From: Chitinophaga nivalis
GTDB lineage: Bacteria > Bacteroidota > Bacteroidia > Chitinophagales > Chitinophagaceae
DNA length: 64,000 nt
Assembly (NCBI RefSeq): GCF_025989125.1
Contig: NZ_JAPDNR010000001.1
Span: 6,436,087-6,500,086 of the forward strand
Direction of reading: 5' to 3'
The position numbers were made by a program, and so were the translations under genes. This document shows positions 62,970 to 64,000 of this stretch, in pieces. Positions within the stretch are counted from its first letter, which is position 1, and every line of letters starts with the position of its first letter. Below the pieces are notes generated by a model, which saw only the letters and a program-made list of their open reading frames with translations, was not told the origin of the DNA and made no database searches.

Positions 62970-63611
62970 TTAAGGTCGTTCGATTTTGTATACACAACGG
63001 CGGGCGCCATTAATAATATGATCCATACGGGTCACCTGCATGGTTTCTCCCAGAATACTGATGAAGGTATTCATTTCGGAGGTACAGATATTATCGCATT
63101 GGGTGGCGGCGCAACAGATCGGGCAATGGTTCTCAATAAACAAAAACGTATCGCCTTCCTGTCTCCATTCGGCCAGGTATCCTTCTTCTGTTCTCATGGC
63201 GGCGAAAGAAGTCAGTCTGTTTTCCAGACCGGTAACGCCTGCCAGTGCCTGCTGGTATTTTTCCTGCTGCTTTTTTTCCCGGGCAATGATGACATTATCC
63301 AGGGCTTCCTGTCCCAGTACCGTTTTAATGGTTTGGATGATTTGCAGGGTGAGTTCGGTATGTGTATCCGGAAACCGGGCGTTGCCCAGTTGGGTAAGAC
63401 TCCATATTAATACGGGGCGCCCTACTCCTCTGGTAGTGCTTTCTGACTGGATCAGTCCTTCTTCAGAAAGCTTTAACAGTTGCAAGCGGGCTCCTTCGCT
63501 GGTAATACCCAACTCACTGGCCAGTTCGGCAGCAGACAGCGGACCTTTGGTCTTGAGCAAAGTCAAAAACCTGTCGGCGGCATTTTTGGTTCGTGTTGGA
63601 TAATTTTCCAA
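62970..63611 (-). CDS. SufR-like winged-helix regulator with C-terminal cysteine cluster
   Basis: The start is a TTG at 63611, the only candidate in the open frame before the HTH. The 213 residues have an N-terminal winged helix (LKTKGPLSAAELASELGITSEGARLQLLKLSEEGLI, RGVGRPVLIW). The C-terminal domain has cysteines at 163, 166, 167, 172, 176 and 206 (NHCPICCAATQCDNIC and ARRCVYKI). SufR of cyanobacteria uses similarly placed cysteines to hold a [4Fe-4S] cluster and represses the suf operon. No suf gene is visible here. An inverted repeat lies between its promoter and start. Confidence 0.85.
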   Translation of the reverse strand: MENYPTRTKNAADRFLTLLKTKGPLSAAELASELGITSEGARLQLLKLSEEGLIQSESTTRGVGRPVLIWSLTQLGNARFPDTHTELTLQIIQTIKTVLGQEALDNVIIAREKKQQEKYQQALAGVTGLENRLTSFAAMRTEEGYLAEWRQEGDTFLFIENHCPICCAATQCDNICTSEMNTFISILGETMQVTRMDHIINGARRCVYKIERP

Positions 63612-63666
63612 GTTATTACTTGTTTTATTTCAAATGTCGGATTTTTGATAGTAATAACCAAAAATA
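63612..63666 (-). promoter_or_regulatory. Promoter and candidate operator of the SufR-like gene
   Basis: On the minus strand a TATTTTTG -7 element (63659-63666) is followed at once by GTTATTACT (63650-63658). Its exact inverted copy AGTAATAAC (63612-63620) touches the start codon, 29 bases apart. This layout suits autoregulation. Confidence 0.6.
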
Positions 63667-64000
63667 GCTTTGAGAGCGGATTTCCGGAGCAGCAATGATA
63701 TAGGATACCCTTTACGTTGTCTGCAGGCGTTCTCCTTACTAAATAGGTTGAGAATGAAGGGACTATTTGCGGTAAGTAATCATAATGTACGTTTTATTAA
63801 ATATTCATTACCGGATGAGCCGGGCTGACAGTATGCCCCGACCCTATTATAATATTACAAGTATGCGTTGGGACTGCATGTCCGTTTTTCTGCTATTTAC
63901 TACCTGTCACGAGTGGTATCTGGCCTTTTCCCAAGGGATATTCCAATAAGAGCAGCTTATCCAATGAAGTGTTATAAATGATGTTTCAACTTACCCATTT
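63667..64000. other. Window end, non-coding as far as visible
   Basis: The last 334 bases contain no supported gene start, RNA gene or hairpin. A gene transcribed into the next window may begin just beyond. Confidence 0.4.

Noticed and set aside
1..64000. tRNA, rRNA, CRISPR array, IS element
   Set aside because: Reading the gaps gave no cloverleaf, no spaced repeat array and no transposase. Sensitive searches could still find small RNAs.

Overview
The window looks like a chromosomal segment of a Bacteroidota bacterium, most likely a Chitinophaga-like member of the Chitinophagaceae. The case rests on the DUF6443/RHS cell-surface proteins, a TonB-dependent receptor with an N-terminal carboxypeptidase-regulatory-like domain, a DUF6089-type outer-membrane barrel, GH29 and GH20-like glycosidases, and repeated TAnnTTTG promoter elements of the Bacteroidota type. 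No rRNA, tRNA, CRISPR array or transposase is recognisable. The genus is an inference.

Region 1 (1-17.2 kb) is an accessory polymorphic-toxin region. It opens inside an RHS protein whose variable C-terminus is a PD-(D/E)xK-type nuclease. An AT-rich tail follows: three tandem full-length paralogues of an unrecognised 228-residue protein (candidate immunity genes), a chimeric fourth copy whose body is a SMI1/KNR4 (SUKH) immunity protein, debris of further copies, and two small orphan genes. After a methyltransferase gene and a 0.9 kb gap comes a second RHS locus with three parts: a 1289-residue secreted YD-repeat protein without a recognised toxin tip, a 1472-residue DUF6443/RHS protein ending in a GIY-YIG nuclease, and a leucine-rich-repeat protein in the immunity position.

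Region 2 (17.2-26.5 kb) holds a secreted HEIGH metalloprotease with a ricin-type lectin tail, a TPR/DUF3761-like gene coupled to a gene of unknown function, and a compact arsenic operon (arsR-arsM-acr3-arsC) with two ArsR operator-like palindromes. A thioesterase, a beta-propeller lipoprotein and a degenerate SDR protein follow.

Region 3 (26.5-34.7 kb) carries an iron-acquisition pair (TonB-dependent siderophore receptor and PepSY membrane protein), a GlxA-type AraC regulator next to an exported DJ-1/PfpI protein, a small lipoprotein and an S41 peptidase.

Region 4 (34.8-53.4 kb) is mostly chromosomal and ordinary: a saccharopine/alanine dehydrogenase-like enzyme, trmN6, a GH29 fucosidase, tsaD, an ABC permease, prfC, a UbiD-family decarboxylase, small secreted proteins, a DUF6089 barrel, a DsrE protein, an AraC regulator with an N-terminal HTH, a GH20-like enzyme and an AI-2E-family transporter.

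Region 5 (53.4-64 kb) is a heavy-metal efflux operon (response regulator, histidine kinase, czcC, czcB, czcA), then two GNAT acetyltransferases, a half-size EamA transporter and a SufR-like cysteine-rich regulator with a candidate autoregulatory operator.
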